A DNA stretch of 64,000 bases from CAVVAY01 sp963746465 (GCA_963746465.1 CAVVAY010000013.1:186001-250000), one strand, 5' to 3'. Counted from the stretch's first letter, positions 55,570 to 64,000 are shown. The notes: a model not told the origin generated them from the letters alone. Made by a program: numbers and translations.

Positions 55570-56636
55570 GTGTGGTCGAGCCTCGCCACGCCGATCTTGG
55601 AGTCGGCCATGCCGTAGAACACGAACCGCACCCCGTCGACCAGCTCGATCGCGGTCGGGAACACCACGTTCGGCACGGTGCCGGCCCGCTCGTCGTCGGT
55701 CTCCGGGGCGAGGATCGGCTCGGCCGTGCGGGACAGGACCCGCGACGGGTCCTCGGGGTCCAGCAGCATCGCGCCGGCGGCGTACTCGACGCGCTGCGTG
55801 GTCGGGTCGAAGCCGACGGGCTGCTCGCCGGTGACGCCGTGATGGATGAGCAGCCAGCCCTCGTCGACCCGCAGCGGAGGCGGCCCGGCACCGATCTTCA
55901 GCTGCTCGTAGGGGAACTCGGCCAACGCGACGCACCGGTGGTCGCGCGGCCGGGCCAGCGCCCGGACGTCGGCCTGCGCCTCGTCGACCGGCACGTAGGA
56001 GATCCAGATGCCCGGCCGCTCGTCGGTGGTGCCGGCCGGCAGGTGCACGGTCTCGCCCTCACGGAACCAGCCCAGGTCCCACATCGGGCGGTGCAGCATG
56101 GCGTACGCCGGCCGGCCCTGCGGGTCCGGCACCGGCTCGGGGAAGAACACCGCGTCCTTGTTGGGGAACATGCACAGGTCGGTGTCGAGGTCGGGCTGGT
56201 AGGCGAACTGCACCGGCCCCAGCCGGCGCCAGTCGCGCAGGTCGGACGACACCGCGAGGGCGAGCCGAGGGCCGAGCGGACCGAACGCGACGTACGTCAT
56301 GAGGTGCAGGCCGAGCGACGGCACCCAGGTGGTGCGGGGGTCCTCGACCCCGGCGTTGTGCGCGCCGCGTTCCCAGCCCTCGTCCGGGGCGAGGACCACG
56401 CCTCTGCGCTCGACGCCCACCGGCACGCCGTCCTCGATCAGCACCTCGGCGAGCCCGACCCTGGACACGTTGCCGGCGGCGACGATGCGCGGCAGCAGGT
56501 GCAGCCGGCCGTCCGGTGCGCGCCCGCTGGCCGGGTTGAGGACGCCGAGCTCCTCCAGCGGGTCGTCGGGCTGCGGCGACATGACGACGCCGAGCCGGGT
56601 CAGCGCGTAGGGGACGGTGGTCGTCTGGGCGGGCAC
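55566..56636 (-). CDS. GH130 family glycoside phosphorylase/hydrolase
   Basis: 356 residues, five-bladed propeller of GH130: LNPASGRAPDGRLHLLPRIV, the AGVEDPRTTWV motif carrying the catalytic Asp, LALAVSSDLRDWRRLG, FPNKDAVFFPEPV, MWDLGWFREGETVH, and IHHGVTG. Known members are beta-1,4/1,2-mannoside phosphorylases (some hydrolases) that split mannose-containing oligosaccharides inside the cell. Fits the transporter genes upstream and the PMI-like cupin downstream. GTG start 2 bp after the permease stop. Confidence 0.9.
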   Translation of the reverse strand: MPAQTTTVPYALTRLGVVMSPQPDDPLEELGVLNPASGRAPDGRLHLLPRIVAAGNVSRVGLAEVLIEDGVPVGVERRGVVLAPDEGWERGAHNAGVEDPRTTWVPSLGLHLMTYVAFGPLGPRLALAVSSDLRDWRRLGPVQFAYQPDLDTDLCMFPNKDAVFFPEPVPDPQGRPAYAMLHRPMWDLGWFREGETVHLPAGTTDERPGIWISYVPVDEAQADVRALARPRDHRCVALAEFPYEQLKIGAGPPPLRVDEGWLLIHHGVTGEQPVGFDPTTQRVEYAAGAMLLDPEDPSRVLSRTAEPILAPETDDERAGTVPNVVFPTAIELVDGVRFVFYGMADSKIGVARLDHT

Positions 56637-56638
56637 GA

Positions 56639-57562
56639 TCAGCCCTTCACGCCGGAGCCGAGCTCGGAGGAGGTGAAGTGCCGCTGGAAGGCGACGAACA
56701 ACGCGACCGCGGGCGCGGCGAGCACGACGGCCCCCGCGAGGATCGCGCCGTAGGGGTTGCTGGCCCGTCCCGCGACGTTGGACAGGTAGTTCGCCAACGA
56801 CACGGCCAGCGGCTGGAGGCTGTTGTCCTTGGTGATGAGGAAGGGCCACAAGAACTCGTTCCACGGCCCGATGAAGGTGAGCAGGACGGCGGTGAGAAGC
56901 GCGGGGCGCACCAGCGGCAGGGCGATCGACCAGAGGATGCGCATCTCGCCCGCGCCGTCGATCCTGGCGGCCGAGAACAGGTCCTCGGGCAGCTGCAGGA
57001 AGAACTGCCGGAAGATGAAGACGGCCGTCGAGTTGATGGCGAACGGCAGGATCATCCCGAGGTAGGTGTCGGCCAGCCCGTAGCTGCGCACGATCATCAC
57101 GTACAGCGGGATCATCAGCAGCTGAAACGGCACGAGCTGCACGAGCAGCATCGACGCGAACAACGCCCCGCGGCCACGGAAGTGCAGCACCGCCAGCGCG
57201 TAACCGGCAAGGACGCCGAAGACGATCGTCCCCAGGATGACGCCCCCGGTGAAGATGCCGGAGTTGAGCAGCGACTGGGCCAGGTCGACGCGTTCGTTGA
57301 TCTGCTTGTAGTTGTCGAGGGTCCAGCCGCCGATCGGGAAGGCGCCCCCGACGGACGTGTCGGACTTCGCCTGCAGCGACCCGACGAGCATGTAGTAGAA
57401 GGGAAAGAGGAACACCAACGCGCCCAGGGCGAGCAGGGCGAAGCGGGCCAGGTAGGGCAGGTCGAAGCGCCGGCGCTCCGGCACCGGCGTCACGGCGCGT
57501 GACGAGGTGCTGTCGTCGATCGTGGGCGGCGGGGTGAGGGCCGTCTGGGTTGGTTCACTCAT
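56639..57562 (-). CDS. Carbohydrate ABC transporter permease, MalG type
   Basis: 307 residues, six membrane helices. Carries the EAA-loop AARIDGAGEMRILWSIALPLVRP that contacts the ATPase, and the FLFPFYYMLVGSL and IGPWNEFLWPFLIT features of MalG-type sugar permeases. Hydrophilic N-terminal 35 residues. ATG at 57562, immediately after the MalF-type gene. Confidence 0.93.
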   Translation of the reverse strand: MSEPTQTALTPPPTIDDSTSSRAVTPVPERRRFDLPYLARFALLALGALVFLFPFYYMLVGSLQAKSDTSVGGAFPIGGWTLDNYKQINERVDLAQSLLNSGIFTGGVILGTIVFGVLAGYALAVLHFRGRGALFASMLLVQLVPFQLLMIPLYVMIVRSYGLADTYLGMILPFAINSTAVFIFRQFFLQLPEDLFSAARIDGAGEMRILWSIALPLVRPALLTAVLLTFIGPWNEFLWPFLITKDNSLQPLAVSLANYLSNVAGRASNPYGAILAGAVVLAAPAVALFVAFQRHFTSSELGSGVKG

Positions 57563-57563
57563 G

Positions 57564-58490
57564 TCAGTCCCTCTCCAGGGCACGGCGGCTGAGCAGGGAC
57601 AGGGCCAGCACGCCGATCACGAGGATCACGCCGATGGCGGCGGCGACGTCAGGGTTCCCCTGCTCGATGCCCTTCTGGTACATCACCAGCACCGGTGACG
57701 CCGAGGCGCCGTCCGGGCCGCCTCCATTGGTGAGCAGGTACGGCTCGGTGAACAGGTTGGCGCCGGTGATGATCGCCAGGATGACCACCAGCGCGGTGGC
57801 CGGCCGGACGCCGGGAATGGTCACGTTGCGCATCTGCTGCCAGCGGGTGGCTCCGTCGACGCTGGCCGACTCGTACAGCTCCTTGGGCACCGACTGCAGG
57901 GCAGCGAGGTAGAGCAGGATGTAGAAGCCCAGCCCCTTCCAGGTGACGAAGATCGCGATGAGCGGCATCGCCAGGGAGGAGTTGACCAGCCAGGACGGGT
58001 CCGGGGCGAGGCCGCCGAGCAGCTGGTTGACCATGCCGTCCTTGGAGAACAGGAACAGCCAGACGGACACGACCGCGACGCTGGCGCTGATGTAGGGCAC
58101 GTAGTAGCCGACCCGGAAGAAGGTCCGGCCCACGATGGCCGCGTTGAGTGCGTTGGCCAGGATCATGGACAGCCCGACGGTCAACGGGACGTTGATGACC
58201 AGGAAGACGCCGACGTTGAAGAACGCGCGCCGGACGTCCGGGTCGCTGAGGACCGTCGCATAGTTGTCGAAGCCGACGAACGGTCGCGGCACGCTGGCGC
58301 CCGGCGCGGCGAAGAAGTAGTCGTGGAAGCTCATCCACACCGCCAGCCCGAGCGGGTAGGCGAACACGGCGGCAAGGAAGAGGGCGTAGGGCGCCGCGAA
58401 CGCGATGCCCAGCGGCTGGCGACCGAGAACGGTCGCCAGCCGGCTGCGGCGAGGGCTGCCCGCAGACTGCGTGGGCTGTGCTGTCGTCAT
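57564..58490 (-). CDS. Carbohydrate ABC transporter permease, MalF type
   Basis: 308 residues, six membrane helices: APYALFLAAVFAYPLGLAVWMSF, FVGFDNY, YYVPYISASVAVVSVWLFLF, and the EAA loop SASVDGATRWQQMRNVTIPGVRP. Forms the pore with the MalG-type subunit. ATG at 58490, 13 bp after the binding-protein stop; longer in-frame start at 58559 is unlikely. Confidence 0.93.
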   Translation of the reverse strand: MTTAQPTQSAGSPRRSRLATVLGRQPLGIAFAAPYALFLAAVFAYPLGLAVWMSFHDYFFAAPGASVPRPFVGFDNYATVLSDPDVRRAFFNVGVFLVINVPLTVGLSMILANALNAAIVGRTFFRVGYYVPYISASVAVVSVWLFLFSKDGMVNQLLGGLAPDPSWLVNSSLAMPLIAIFVTWKGLGFYILLYLAALQSVPKELYESASVDGATRWQQMRNVTIPGVRPATALVVILAIITGANLFTEPYLLTNGGGPDGASASPVLVMYQKGIEQGNPDVAAAIGVILVIGVLALSLLSRRALERD

Positions 58491-58503
58491 GGCAGCGGAC
58501 CGG

Positions 58504-59796
58504 TCAGGACTCGCCGGCGAGGCCGTCGACCTCGGTGGCAGCCTTCGACAGGAAGTCATCGACCGAGGTCTTCCCGAAGATCACCGCCGAGCTGTACTGG
58601 TCGCGGAACTTCTGCCAGACCTCGATGGAGTTGGGGACGTTGGGCACCTCGACGGTGCGGCTGGCGAACGAGGCGAAGTCCTTGTACTCAGGGTGGCTGG
58701 AGAAGTAGTCCGGGTACGCGGCCTCGAGGTCGCTGCGCAGCGGCATCTGTCCTGTCTTGTCCAGCAGCGCGCCGTCCTGCTCCTTGCTGGTGGCGAACTT
58801 CAGGACGCTCCAGGCGGTGCCCTTGGCCTTGCAGGCCGAGTAGATCGCGACGTTCTTCGCGTCGGAGAAGGTGTGGGTCTCCTCTGCAGTCATCCCCGCG
58901 GAGGTCGGGACCGGAGCGGCACCCCACTTCACCTTGTCGCCGTAGACCGCGATCGCCCACGGGCCGACGATCGACATGGCGGCCTTGCTGTCGGCGAACG
59001 AGTCGCCGTTGTACTTCTCCTTCTGCGCGTAGCCCTTCTCGTACATCGTCGCCCAGAAGTTCGCGACCGCCTTACCGGCGTCGTCGTTGAAGGTGGCCTT
59101 GCCGTCCTCGACCAGCTGCTTGCCGCCGGACTCGGCCGCGTAGAGGGGGTAGAAGTCGAACCAGGACTGGAAGAACTCGCTGCTCGGGGCCGGCCAGATC
59201 GCCGCCTGGGCCGCACCGCTGGACACGATCTTGTCGCTGGTGGCGAGGAACTCGTCGTACGTCGACAGCGGCGGGTTCTCCGGGTCGACGCCCGCCTTCT
59301 TCAGCACGTCCTTGTTGTAGAAGATCATCACCGGGTTCGACTTCCACGGCATCTGGTAGTACTTGCCGTCCGGTGACTTGTACTGCGCGGCGCTGTCACC
59401 GGTGCGCGACTCGATGTAGTCCTTGCCGCCGGGGAAGTCGTCCAGCGGCACCAGTCCGCCCTGCTTCTGGAAGCCAGGCACGGCGGCGGGAGCGGTGTTG
59501 AACACCAGGCAGGGGGCGTTGCCGGCGGTGATCGCCGCGCCGATGACCTCCTCGGAGGTCTTGCCGGCGGGGATCTCCTGGGCGGTGACCTTCTCCTTGG
59601 GGTTCTTGGTGTTCCAGGCCGCCACCATCTCCTTGCCCCAGGCGAGCTCCTCGGGGTTGTTCGACAGCCAGATCTTGATCGCGCCCTTGGTGGCGAGCTC
59701 GCCACCGGAGGAGGAGCCACCGCCGTCATCGCCCCCGCAGGCAGAGGCGCCGAGAGCCAGGGCGAGTAGGACGGCTGCGCTAGCGGTGCGGTTCAT
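58504..59796 (-). CDS. Sugar ABC transporter substrate-binding lipoprotein
   Basis: 430 residues. Lipobox LGASAC with Cys20, Gly/Ser linker, then a type 1 extracellular solute-binding domain: IKIWLSNNPEELAWGKEMVAAWNTKNPKEKVTAQEIPAG, NAPCLVFNTAPAAVPGFQKQGGLVPLDD, KSNPVMIFYNKDVLKKAGVDPENPP (in parts). Brings an oligosaccharide to the permeases. TGATG overlap with lacI. Codons AAG/GAG are used more than in neighbours, as usual for this family. Confidence 0.94.
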   Translation of the reverse strand: MNRTASAAVLLALALGASACGGDDGGGSSSGGELATKGAIKIWLSNNPEELAWGKEMVAAWNTKNPKEKVTAQEIPAGKTSEEVIGAAITAGNAPCLVFNTAPAAVPGFQKQGGLVPLDDFPGGKDYIESRTGDSAAQYKSPDGKYYQMPWKSNPVMIFYNKDVLKKAGVDPENPPLSTYDEFLATSDKIVSSGAAQAAIWPAPSSEFFQSWFDFYPLYAAESGGKQLVEDGKATFNDDAGKAVANFWATMYEKGYAQKEKYNGDSFADSKAAMSIVGPWAIAVYGDKVKWGAAPVPTSAGMTAEETHTFSDAKNVAIYSACKAKGTAWSVLKFATSKEQDGALLDKTGQMPLRSDLEAAYPDYFSSHPEYKDFASFASRTVEVPNVPNSIEVWQKFRDQYSSAVIFGKTSVDDFLSKAATEVDGLAGES

Positions 59797-60851
59797 CAGT
59801 TCTCCGTTTCGGGGACATGCGGTGACGGGGACGTGCGGGGTGGTGCGGTGGAGGCTCGTATCACGAGGTGCGGCGGGGACAGTCCGACGTTGGTGGTGTC
59901 GCGCCCGTCGATGAGGGCCATCAGCTGCACAGCCGCGGCCTGGCCCCAGGCGTAGGCATCGGTGCGGACGGTGGTCAGGGCCGGCTGCAGGTGCGCGGTG
60001 ACCTCGGTGTCGTCGAAGCCGGTGATGGACAGGTCGCCGGGGACGTCGAGCCCACGGGCCGCGGCCGCGGCCATGCCCGCGATGGCCATCAGGTCGTTGG
60101 CGTAGACGATCGCGGTGGGCGGGTCCGGCCGGTCGAGCAGCGCCTTGGTGGCCTCGGCGCCGCCCTGGGCCGAGAAGTCGGAGACGACGCAGGGGCCCTC
60201 GGGCAGGCCGGCGGCGACCAGCGCCCCGGCCCAGGCCTCGCGCCGCGAGGCGCCGTGCACGAACTCGTCCGGTCCGGCCACGTGGGCGATGTTGCGATGG
60301 CCGAGCTCCACCAGGTGCGCGACGGCCGCCGCGATGCCCGGCCGGTCGTCGACGGCCACGCACGGCAGGCTGCTGCCGACGCAGTCCGGGCCGATCCAGA
60401 CCGCGGGCAGGCCGGCCTCGGCGAGCAGCGCGGGGCGGGGGTCGTCGACCCGCAGGTCGGTGAGGAAGACACCGTCGACCCGGCCGTCGGCGGCCAGGCG
60501 GCGATACCCCGCCAGCTCGCGCTCGCGGTCCGGCACGACCTGCAGCAGCAGCGACTGCCCCAGCGGGGCCAGTGCCGACTCGATCCCGGCGATGAACCCG
60601 GGAAAGAACGGGTCGGCGCCGAGGGTCTCCGGCGGGCGGGCGATGACCAGGCCGACCGCCAGCGCCCGGGAGGCCGCCAGCGCGCGGGCCCGGTGGCTGG
60701 GCGTCCAGCCCAGGTCGCGGGCCGCGGCCAGGATCCGGTCCCGGGTCTCCGGCGCGACCCCAGGCCGGTCGTTGAGCGCGAAGGACACCGCACCCTTCGA
60801 GACGCCCGCCTTGCGGGCGACGTCGGAGATGGTGGGGCGACGCGAGGTCAT
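59796..60851 (-). CDS. LacI family transcriptional regulator
   Basis: 351 residues. HTH at 6-27 (TISDVARKAGVSKGAVSFALN) with hinge helix PSHRARALAASRALAVGLV, then the periplasmic-binding-like effector domain (DPFFPGFIAGIESAL, VDGVFLTDLRVDD, HLVELGHRNIAHVAGPDE, AIVYANDLMAIAG, DLSITGFDDTEV). First gene of the operon, probably its own repressor and inducible by the imported sugar. Only 7 nt separate the -10 box from the ATG, so the mRNA is likely leaderless. Overlaps the binding-protein start. Confidence 0.92.
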   Translation of the reverse strand: MTSRRPTISDVARKAGVSKGAVSFALNDRPGVAPETRDRILAAARDLGWTPSHRARALAASRALAVGLVIARPPETLGADPFFPGFIAGIESALAPLGQSLLLQVVPDRERELAGYRRLAADGRVDGVFLTDLRVDDPRPALLAEAGLPAVWIGPDCVGSSLPCVAVDDRPGIAAAVAHLVELGHRNIAHVAGPDEFVHGASRREAWAGALVAAGLPEGPCVVSDFSAQGGAEATKALLDRPDPPTAIVYANDLMAIAGMAAAAARGLDVPGDLSITGFDDTEVTAHLQPALTTVRTDAYAWGQAAAVQLMALIDGRDTTNVGLSPPHLVIRASTAPPRTSPSPHVPETEN

Positions 60852-60858
60852 TGGGTCT

Positions 60859-60888
60859 AATAAAGCGGTTTAGTTACCGGGATGTCAA
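60859..60888 (-). promoter_or_regulatory. Promoter of the glycan operon
   Basis: Minus strand: TTGACA (60883-60888), 18-bp spacer, TTTATT (60859-60864), then 7 nt to the lacI ATG. This is the best sigma-70-like promoter in the window and places transcription start at or next to the A of ATG. Confidence 0.65.
60861..60872. promoter_or_regulatory. Probable LacI-family operator
   Basis: TAAAGCGGTTTA: near-palindrome with the central CG typical of LacI/GalR operators, an AT-rich island in very GC-rich DNA. It covers the spacer and -10 of the operon promoter, so repressor binding would block it; autoregulation is inferred. Confidence 0.6.
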
Positions 60889-60913
60889 CCAGCGCCGCCG
60901 CTGTCCCGGTCCG

Positions 60914-61687
60914 TCAGTCCCCGCGCAGGATGTCGTAGCCCAGCCGGACCACCAGGCCGGTGACGACCACCAGGAAGACCACCCGGACGAACCGGCTGCC
61001 GCGGCGGATCGCGGTGTGCGCGCCGAGCCAGCCGCCGGCCACGTTGCACGCACCCATCGCCAGGCCGAGCCGCCACATCGGGGCGCCCTGCGGGATGAAC
61101 ACGAGCAGTGCCCCCACGTTGGTGGCGAGGTTGACGATGCGGGCGGTGGCCGAGGCCGGCAGGAACGCGTAGCCGAGCAACCCGACGAGCGCGACCACGA
61201 GGAACGCACCGGTCCCGGGACCGAAGATGCCGTCGTAGAAGCCGATCGTGCCGCCGGCCGCAGCTGCCACCAGGTGGTGGCGGTGCCCGCTGAAACGGAG
61301 CCGCTCCTCCAGCCCCATCCGCGGCCGGGCCACGGTCCAGGCACCCACGAGGACGAGCAGCACGAGCACCAGAGGACGGAACACCCCGCTCGGCAGCAGC
61401 GAAGCACACAGCGCGCCGCCCGCCGCGCCGACCAGCGCGACGCCGGCCATCGGCAGAGCGGTGCGCAGGTCGGGGCGCACCCGTCTCAGGAAGGTCAACG
61501 CGGATGCGGTCGTGCCGCAGACGGATGACAGCTTGTTGGTCGCCAGCACCGCGGCCGGCGAGGCGCCAGGCAGCACGAGCAGCAGTGCCGGCAGCTGGAT
61601 CAGGCCGCCGCCGCCGGACACCGCGTCGACCCAGCCGGCGAATGCCGCAGCGGCGCAGAGCAGCAGCACCTCGTGCAGCCCGGGCAC
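60914..61687 (-). CDS. TSUP (TauE/SafE) family sulfite/anion permease
   Basis: 257 residues, seven to eight membrane helices. TSUP features: FAGWVDAVSGGGGLIQLPALL, ATNKLSSVCGTTASALTF, and the second-half repeat GGTIGFYDGIFGPGTGAFLVVALV plus NLATNVGALLVF. Exports or takes up sulfite, sulfonates or other small organic anions; substrate not predictable. GTG start; 4 bp after the HAD gene stop and so probably cotranscribed with HAD and proS. Confidence 0.9.
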   Translation of the reverse strand: MPGLHEVLLLCAAAAFAGWVDAVSGGGGLIQLPALLLVLPGASPAAVLATNKLSSVCGTTASALTFLRRVRPDLRTALPMAGVALVGAAGGALCASLLPSGVFRPLVLVLLVLVGAWTVARPRMGLEERLRFSGHRHHLVAAAAGGTIGFYDGIFGPGTGAFLVVALVGLLGYAFLPASATARIVNLATNVGALLVFIPQGAPMWRLGLAMGACNVAGGWLGAHTAIRRGSRFVRVVFLVVVTGLVVRLGYDILRGD

Positions 61688-61691
61688 CGGC

Positions 61692-62405
61692 TCAGTGCCG
61701 CCACGCGTCGACGACCGCGATCAGGTCGGCGAGCCGCTGGACGACGGCGTCCGGGTCGCCCTCGACGTGCCCCTTCTGCGCGTCGGGGATGGCACTGTGC
61801 GGCACCAGCACGGCGCGCATGCCGACCTGCTTGGCGCCGTGGATGTCGTCGAACGGCCGGTCGCCGACGAAGACGGCTCGGGCCGGGTCCGCGACGCCGA
61901 CCGCGGCGAGGGCGGCCCGGAACGCCTCCGGGTGCGGCTTGGTCCACGGGATCTCGCTGGAGTAGACCGCGCCGTCGATCAGTCGGAGGATGCCGTCGCG
62001 GCGGAAGACCTGCTCGTGGTGCTCGCGGGTCCACAGGGTGTTCGACAGGACGCCGACCCGGATGCCGCGGTCCTTGAGGGCGGCGAACAGGTCCGGCACG
62101 TCCGGGTCGGTGAGCGTGTGCGGCTCCCAGAACGCGTGGTAGGCCGCCAGCGCGCGCTCGTGCCGGTCGGTCGAGGTCTCGACGCCGACGCTGCGGAAGA
62201 TCTCGTCGAGAGTCGCCGAGCGCTGGTGCTCGCGGCCCGCGCGCCAGGCATCGTCCTCGGCGGACAGGATCTGCGCGGACAGCTCGTCGGCGCGGTCGGG
62301 GTCGTAGACCTCGGCGTAGCGCAGCCACTGCTCACGCAGGTCGATGGTGTGCCACGGAGTCAGCGTCCCACCCCAGTCGAAGACGACCGCGTCGACCGCC
62401 GTCAC
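61692..62405 (-). CDS. HAD family hydrolase
   Basis: 237 residues. Motif I is VVFDWGGTLTPW (first Asp present, the usual second Asp replaced by Gly: DWGGT), motif II LSNT, motif III Lys in WTKPHPEAF, motif IV FVGDRPFDDIHGAKQVGM. A DWGGT motif I is common in a known subgroup of HAD proteins and does not by itself mean inactivity. Likely a small phosphatase. GTG start overlaps the proS stop (GTGA). Confidence 0.88.
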   Translation of the reverse strand: MTAVDAVVFDWGGTLTPWHTIDLREQWLRYAEVYDPDRADELSAQILSAEDDAWRAGREHQRSATLDEIFRSVGVETSTDRHERALAAYHAFWEPHTLTDPDVPDLFAALKDRGIRVGVLSNTLWTREHHEQVFRRDGILRLIDGAVYSSEIPWTKPHPEAFRAALAAVGVADPARAVFVGDRPFDDIHGAKQVGMRAVLVPHSAIPDAQKGHVEGDPDAVVQRLADLIAVVDAWRH

Positions 62406-64000
62406 GAGCGAACGGTACGGACCAGGTGCGCCGCGGCCTCGGCGACAGCGACGTCCTCGCGCTCACCGGTACGCCGGTCGCGCACCTCGACCACGCCGTC
62501 GGCGAGGCCCTTGCCGACCACGACCACCGTCGGCATCCCGAGCAGCTCGGCGTCCTTGAACTTCACCCCCGCCGAGACCCCACGGCGGTCGTCGAAGAGG
62601 ACCGTCAGGCCCTGCTCCACCATGTCGTCGGAGAGCGCCTGGGCCGCCTCGAGCACCGCGTCGTCCTTGCCTGCGGCGACCACGTGCACGTCGGCCGGCG
62701 CAACCGCGCGCGGCCAGCACAGGCCCTTGTCGTCGAGGGTGGCCTCGGCGATCGCTGCGACCGCCCGGGACGGTCCGATCCCGTAGGAGCCCATGGTCAC
62801 GACGACCTGCTTGCCGTTCTCGTCCAGCACCTTGAGGTCCAGGACGTCGGCGAACTTGCGGCCGAGCTGGAAGATGTGGCCCATCTCGATGCCCCGCGCG
62901 GTCACCAGCGTGCCGCCGTCGCCGTTGGGGCACGGGTCGCCCTCGAACACCGAGGCGGCCTCGATCGTCCCGTCGCCGGTGAAGTCCCGGCCGGCGACCA
63001 GGTCGAAGACGTGCCGGCCGGGCTCGTTCGCGCCGGTGATCCAGCGGGTGCCCCCGACCACCCGCGGGTCGAGCAGGTAGCGGATGGCCGACGGCTTGTC
63101 GGCACCGAGCGCCGCCGGGCCGATGTAGCCGCGGACCAGCCCGGGAGTCGCGGCGAAGTCCTCCTCGGTGAAGGGCTGGACGACCGACGGGTGCACGACC
63201 GCCTCGAGGCGCTTCGCGTCCACGTCGCGGTCGCCCGGCACCCCGATGGCCAGCAGCTCGGTCTTGCCCGCGGGCGTCCGCAGCTTCACGACGACGTTCT
63301 TCAGCGTGTCTCCGGCGGTCCACTCCCGGTCGTCGCGGCGCAGGTCGGCCCGGGAGTTGGCCAGCGCCACAAGGGTCTCGATCGTCGGGGTGTCCGGCGT
63401 GTCCTCGACGTGCGCGGGCGGAACGTCGTCGTACGACTGGGCATCGGGCACCAGGGTGCGCAGCGCCTCCACGTTGGCCGCGTAGTCGCAGGTCGTGCAG
63501 CGGACGTAGGTGTCCTCGCCGACCTCGGCCGGGGTGAGGAACTCCTCGCTCTTCGAGCCGCCCATCGCACCGGAGAGCGCGGACACGATGACGTAGTCGA
63601 GCCCGAGGCGGTCGAAGATCCGCACGTAGGCCTCGCGGTGCGCGGCATACGACCGGTCCAGCCCGGCGTCGTCGACGTCGAAGGAGTAGGAGTCCTTCAT
63701 CACGAACTCGCGACCGCGCAGCAGCCCGGCGCGCGGCCGCTGCTCGTCGCGGAACTTGGTCTGGATCTGGTAGATCCACAGCGGCAGGTCCTTGTACGAC
63801 GAGTACAGGTCCTTCACCAGCAGGGTGAAGAACTCCTCGTGGGTCGGGCCGAGCATGTAGTCGACGCCCTTGCGGTCCTCGACCCGGAACACGTCGTCGC
63901 CGTACTCGGTCCACCGGTTGCTCTTGTCGTAGGGCTCCTTGGGCAGCAGCGCCGGGAAGTGCACCTCCTGCGCGCCCATCGTGTCCATCTCGTCGCGGAT
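62402..64000 (-). CDS. proS: Prolyl-tRNA synthetase (5' end outside window)
   Basis: The last 532 or so residues of a bacterial-type ProRS; the frame is still open at 64000 and the first residues are missing. Class II motif 2 region FRDEQRPRAGLLRGREFVMKDSYSFD (in parts), then the inserted editing domain (about 200-380 of the visible part: YAANVEALRT, KNVVVKLRTPAG, VHPSVVQPFTEED, GYIGPAAL), motif 3 SYGIGPSRAVAAIAE, and an anticodon-binding domain ending VRDRRTGEREDVAVAEAAAHLV. Charges tRNA-Pro and clears Ala-tRNA-Pro. Proximity to rimP/nusA is conserved. Confidence 0.96.
   Translation of the reverse strand: MRDEMDTMGAQEVHFPALLPKEPYDKSNRWTEYGDDVFRVEDRKGVDYMLGPTHEEFFTLLVKDLYSSYKDLPLWIYQIQTKFRDEQRPRAGLLRGREFVMKDSYSFDVDDAGLDRSYAAHREAYVRIFDRLGLDYVIVSALSGAMGGSKSEEFLTPAEVGEDTYVRCTTCDYAANVEALRTLVPDAQSYDDVPPAHVEDTPDTPTIETLVALANSRADLRRDDREWTAGDTLKNVVVKLRTPAGKTELLAIGVPGDRDVDAKRLEAVVHPSVVQPFTEEDFAATPGLVRGYIGPAALGADKPSAIRYLLDPRVVGGTRWITGANEPGRHVFDLVAGRDFTGDGTIEAASVFEGDPCPNGDGGTLVTARGIEMGHIFQLGRKFADVLDLKVLDENGKQVVVTMGSYGIGPSRAVAAIAEATLDDKGLCWPRAVAPADVHVVAAGKDDAVLEAAQALSDDMVEQGLTVLFDDRRGVSAGVKFKDAELLGMPTVVVVGKGLADGVVEVRDRRTGEREDVAVAEAAAHLVRTVRS

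Overview
The window is from a very high-GC Gram-positive bacterium, almost certainly an actinomycete. Evidence: frequent GTG and some TTG starts, many ATGA/GTGA stop-start overlaps, ClgR, RNase J, FtsK and DUF222/HNH proteins, an actinobacterial-type SOS box, and the conserved proS / rimP-nusA-ylxR-infB-rbfA-truB / ribF-rpsO-pnp-M16 protease-dapB-thyA-dfrA-dapA-rnj-ftsK-rimO-pgsA-cinA-clgR gene order. A Frankia/Geodermatophilus-like lineage is plausible, but the sequence alone cannot settle genus.

Layout. 1-1257: the 3' end of an Lhr-type helicase. 1.3-5.5 kb: small accessory genes (CHRD protein, lactone-oxidase-like FAD enzyme, MmcQ, PAT-like acetyltransferase, VOC, monooxygenase-like). 5.6-9.5 kb: nei, clgR, cinA, pgsA and rimO; all except clgR are broken by clustered small indels that look like sequence error. 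9.5-31.4 kb: mostly minus-strand housekeeping block: RodZ-like protein, ftsK, a response regulator and a soluble poly-HAMP hybrid kinase coupled to rnj, dapA, dfrA, thyA, dapB, M16 peptidase, pnp, rpsO, an aldo/keto reductase, a membrane protein and ribF. A small plus-strand group (GNAT, azlCD, small membrane protein) sits inside it. 31.5-42.9 kb: an accessory stretch that separates ribF from truB: a large FtsX-type permease with two ATPases and a SUKH protein, an FAD oxidoreductase, SRPBCC and YCII proteins, an SOS-controlled DUF222/HNH endonuclease, kynureninase and a GNAT.

42.9-49.4 kb: the translation block truB-rbfA-DUF503-infB-ylxR-nusA-rimP, read right to left. 49.5-51.9 kb: ferritin-like pair, APH-type kinase, membrane protein. 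51.9-60.9 kb: one eight-gene operon for glycan uptake and breakdown (LacI regulator, binding protein, two permeases, GH130, Gfo/Idh oxidoreductase, PMI-like cupin, secreted alpha-helical-barrel-like protein), probably read from a single promoter carrying a LacI operator just upstream of a leaderless lacI start. It has no ATPase gene, so it presumably uses a shared ATPase elsewhere. 60.9-64 kb: TSUP permease, HAD hydrolase and proS, which runs off the right edge.

No rRNA, tRNA, insertion sequence, prophage or CRISPR array was recognised. The longest gene-free stretch is about 210 bp (47396-47606). The most notable items are the SOS-box-controlled HNH endonuclease, the kinase with six exact 276-bp HAMP repeats in an alternating two-type pattern, the self-contained glycan operon with a terminal secreted protein of unassigned family, and the indel cluster with a GG to GCG / CC to CGC signature.
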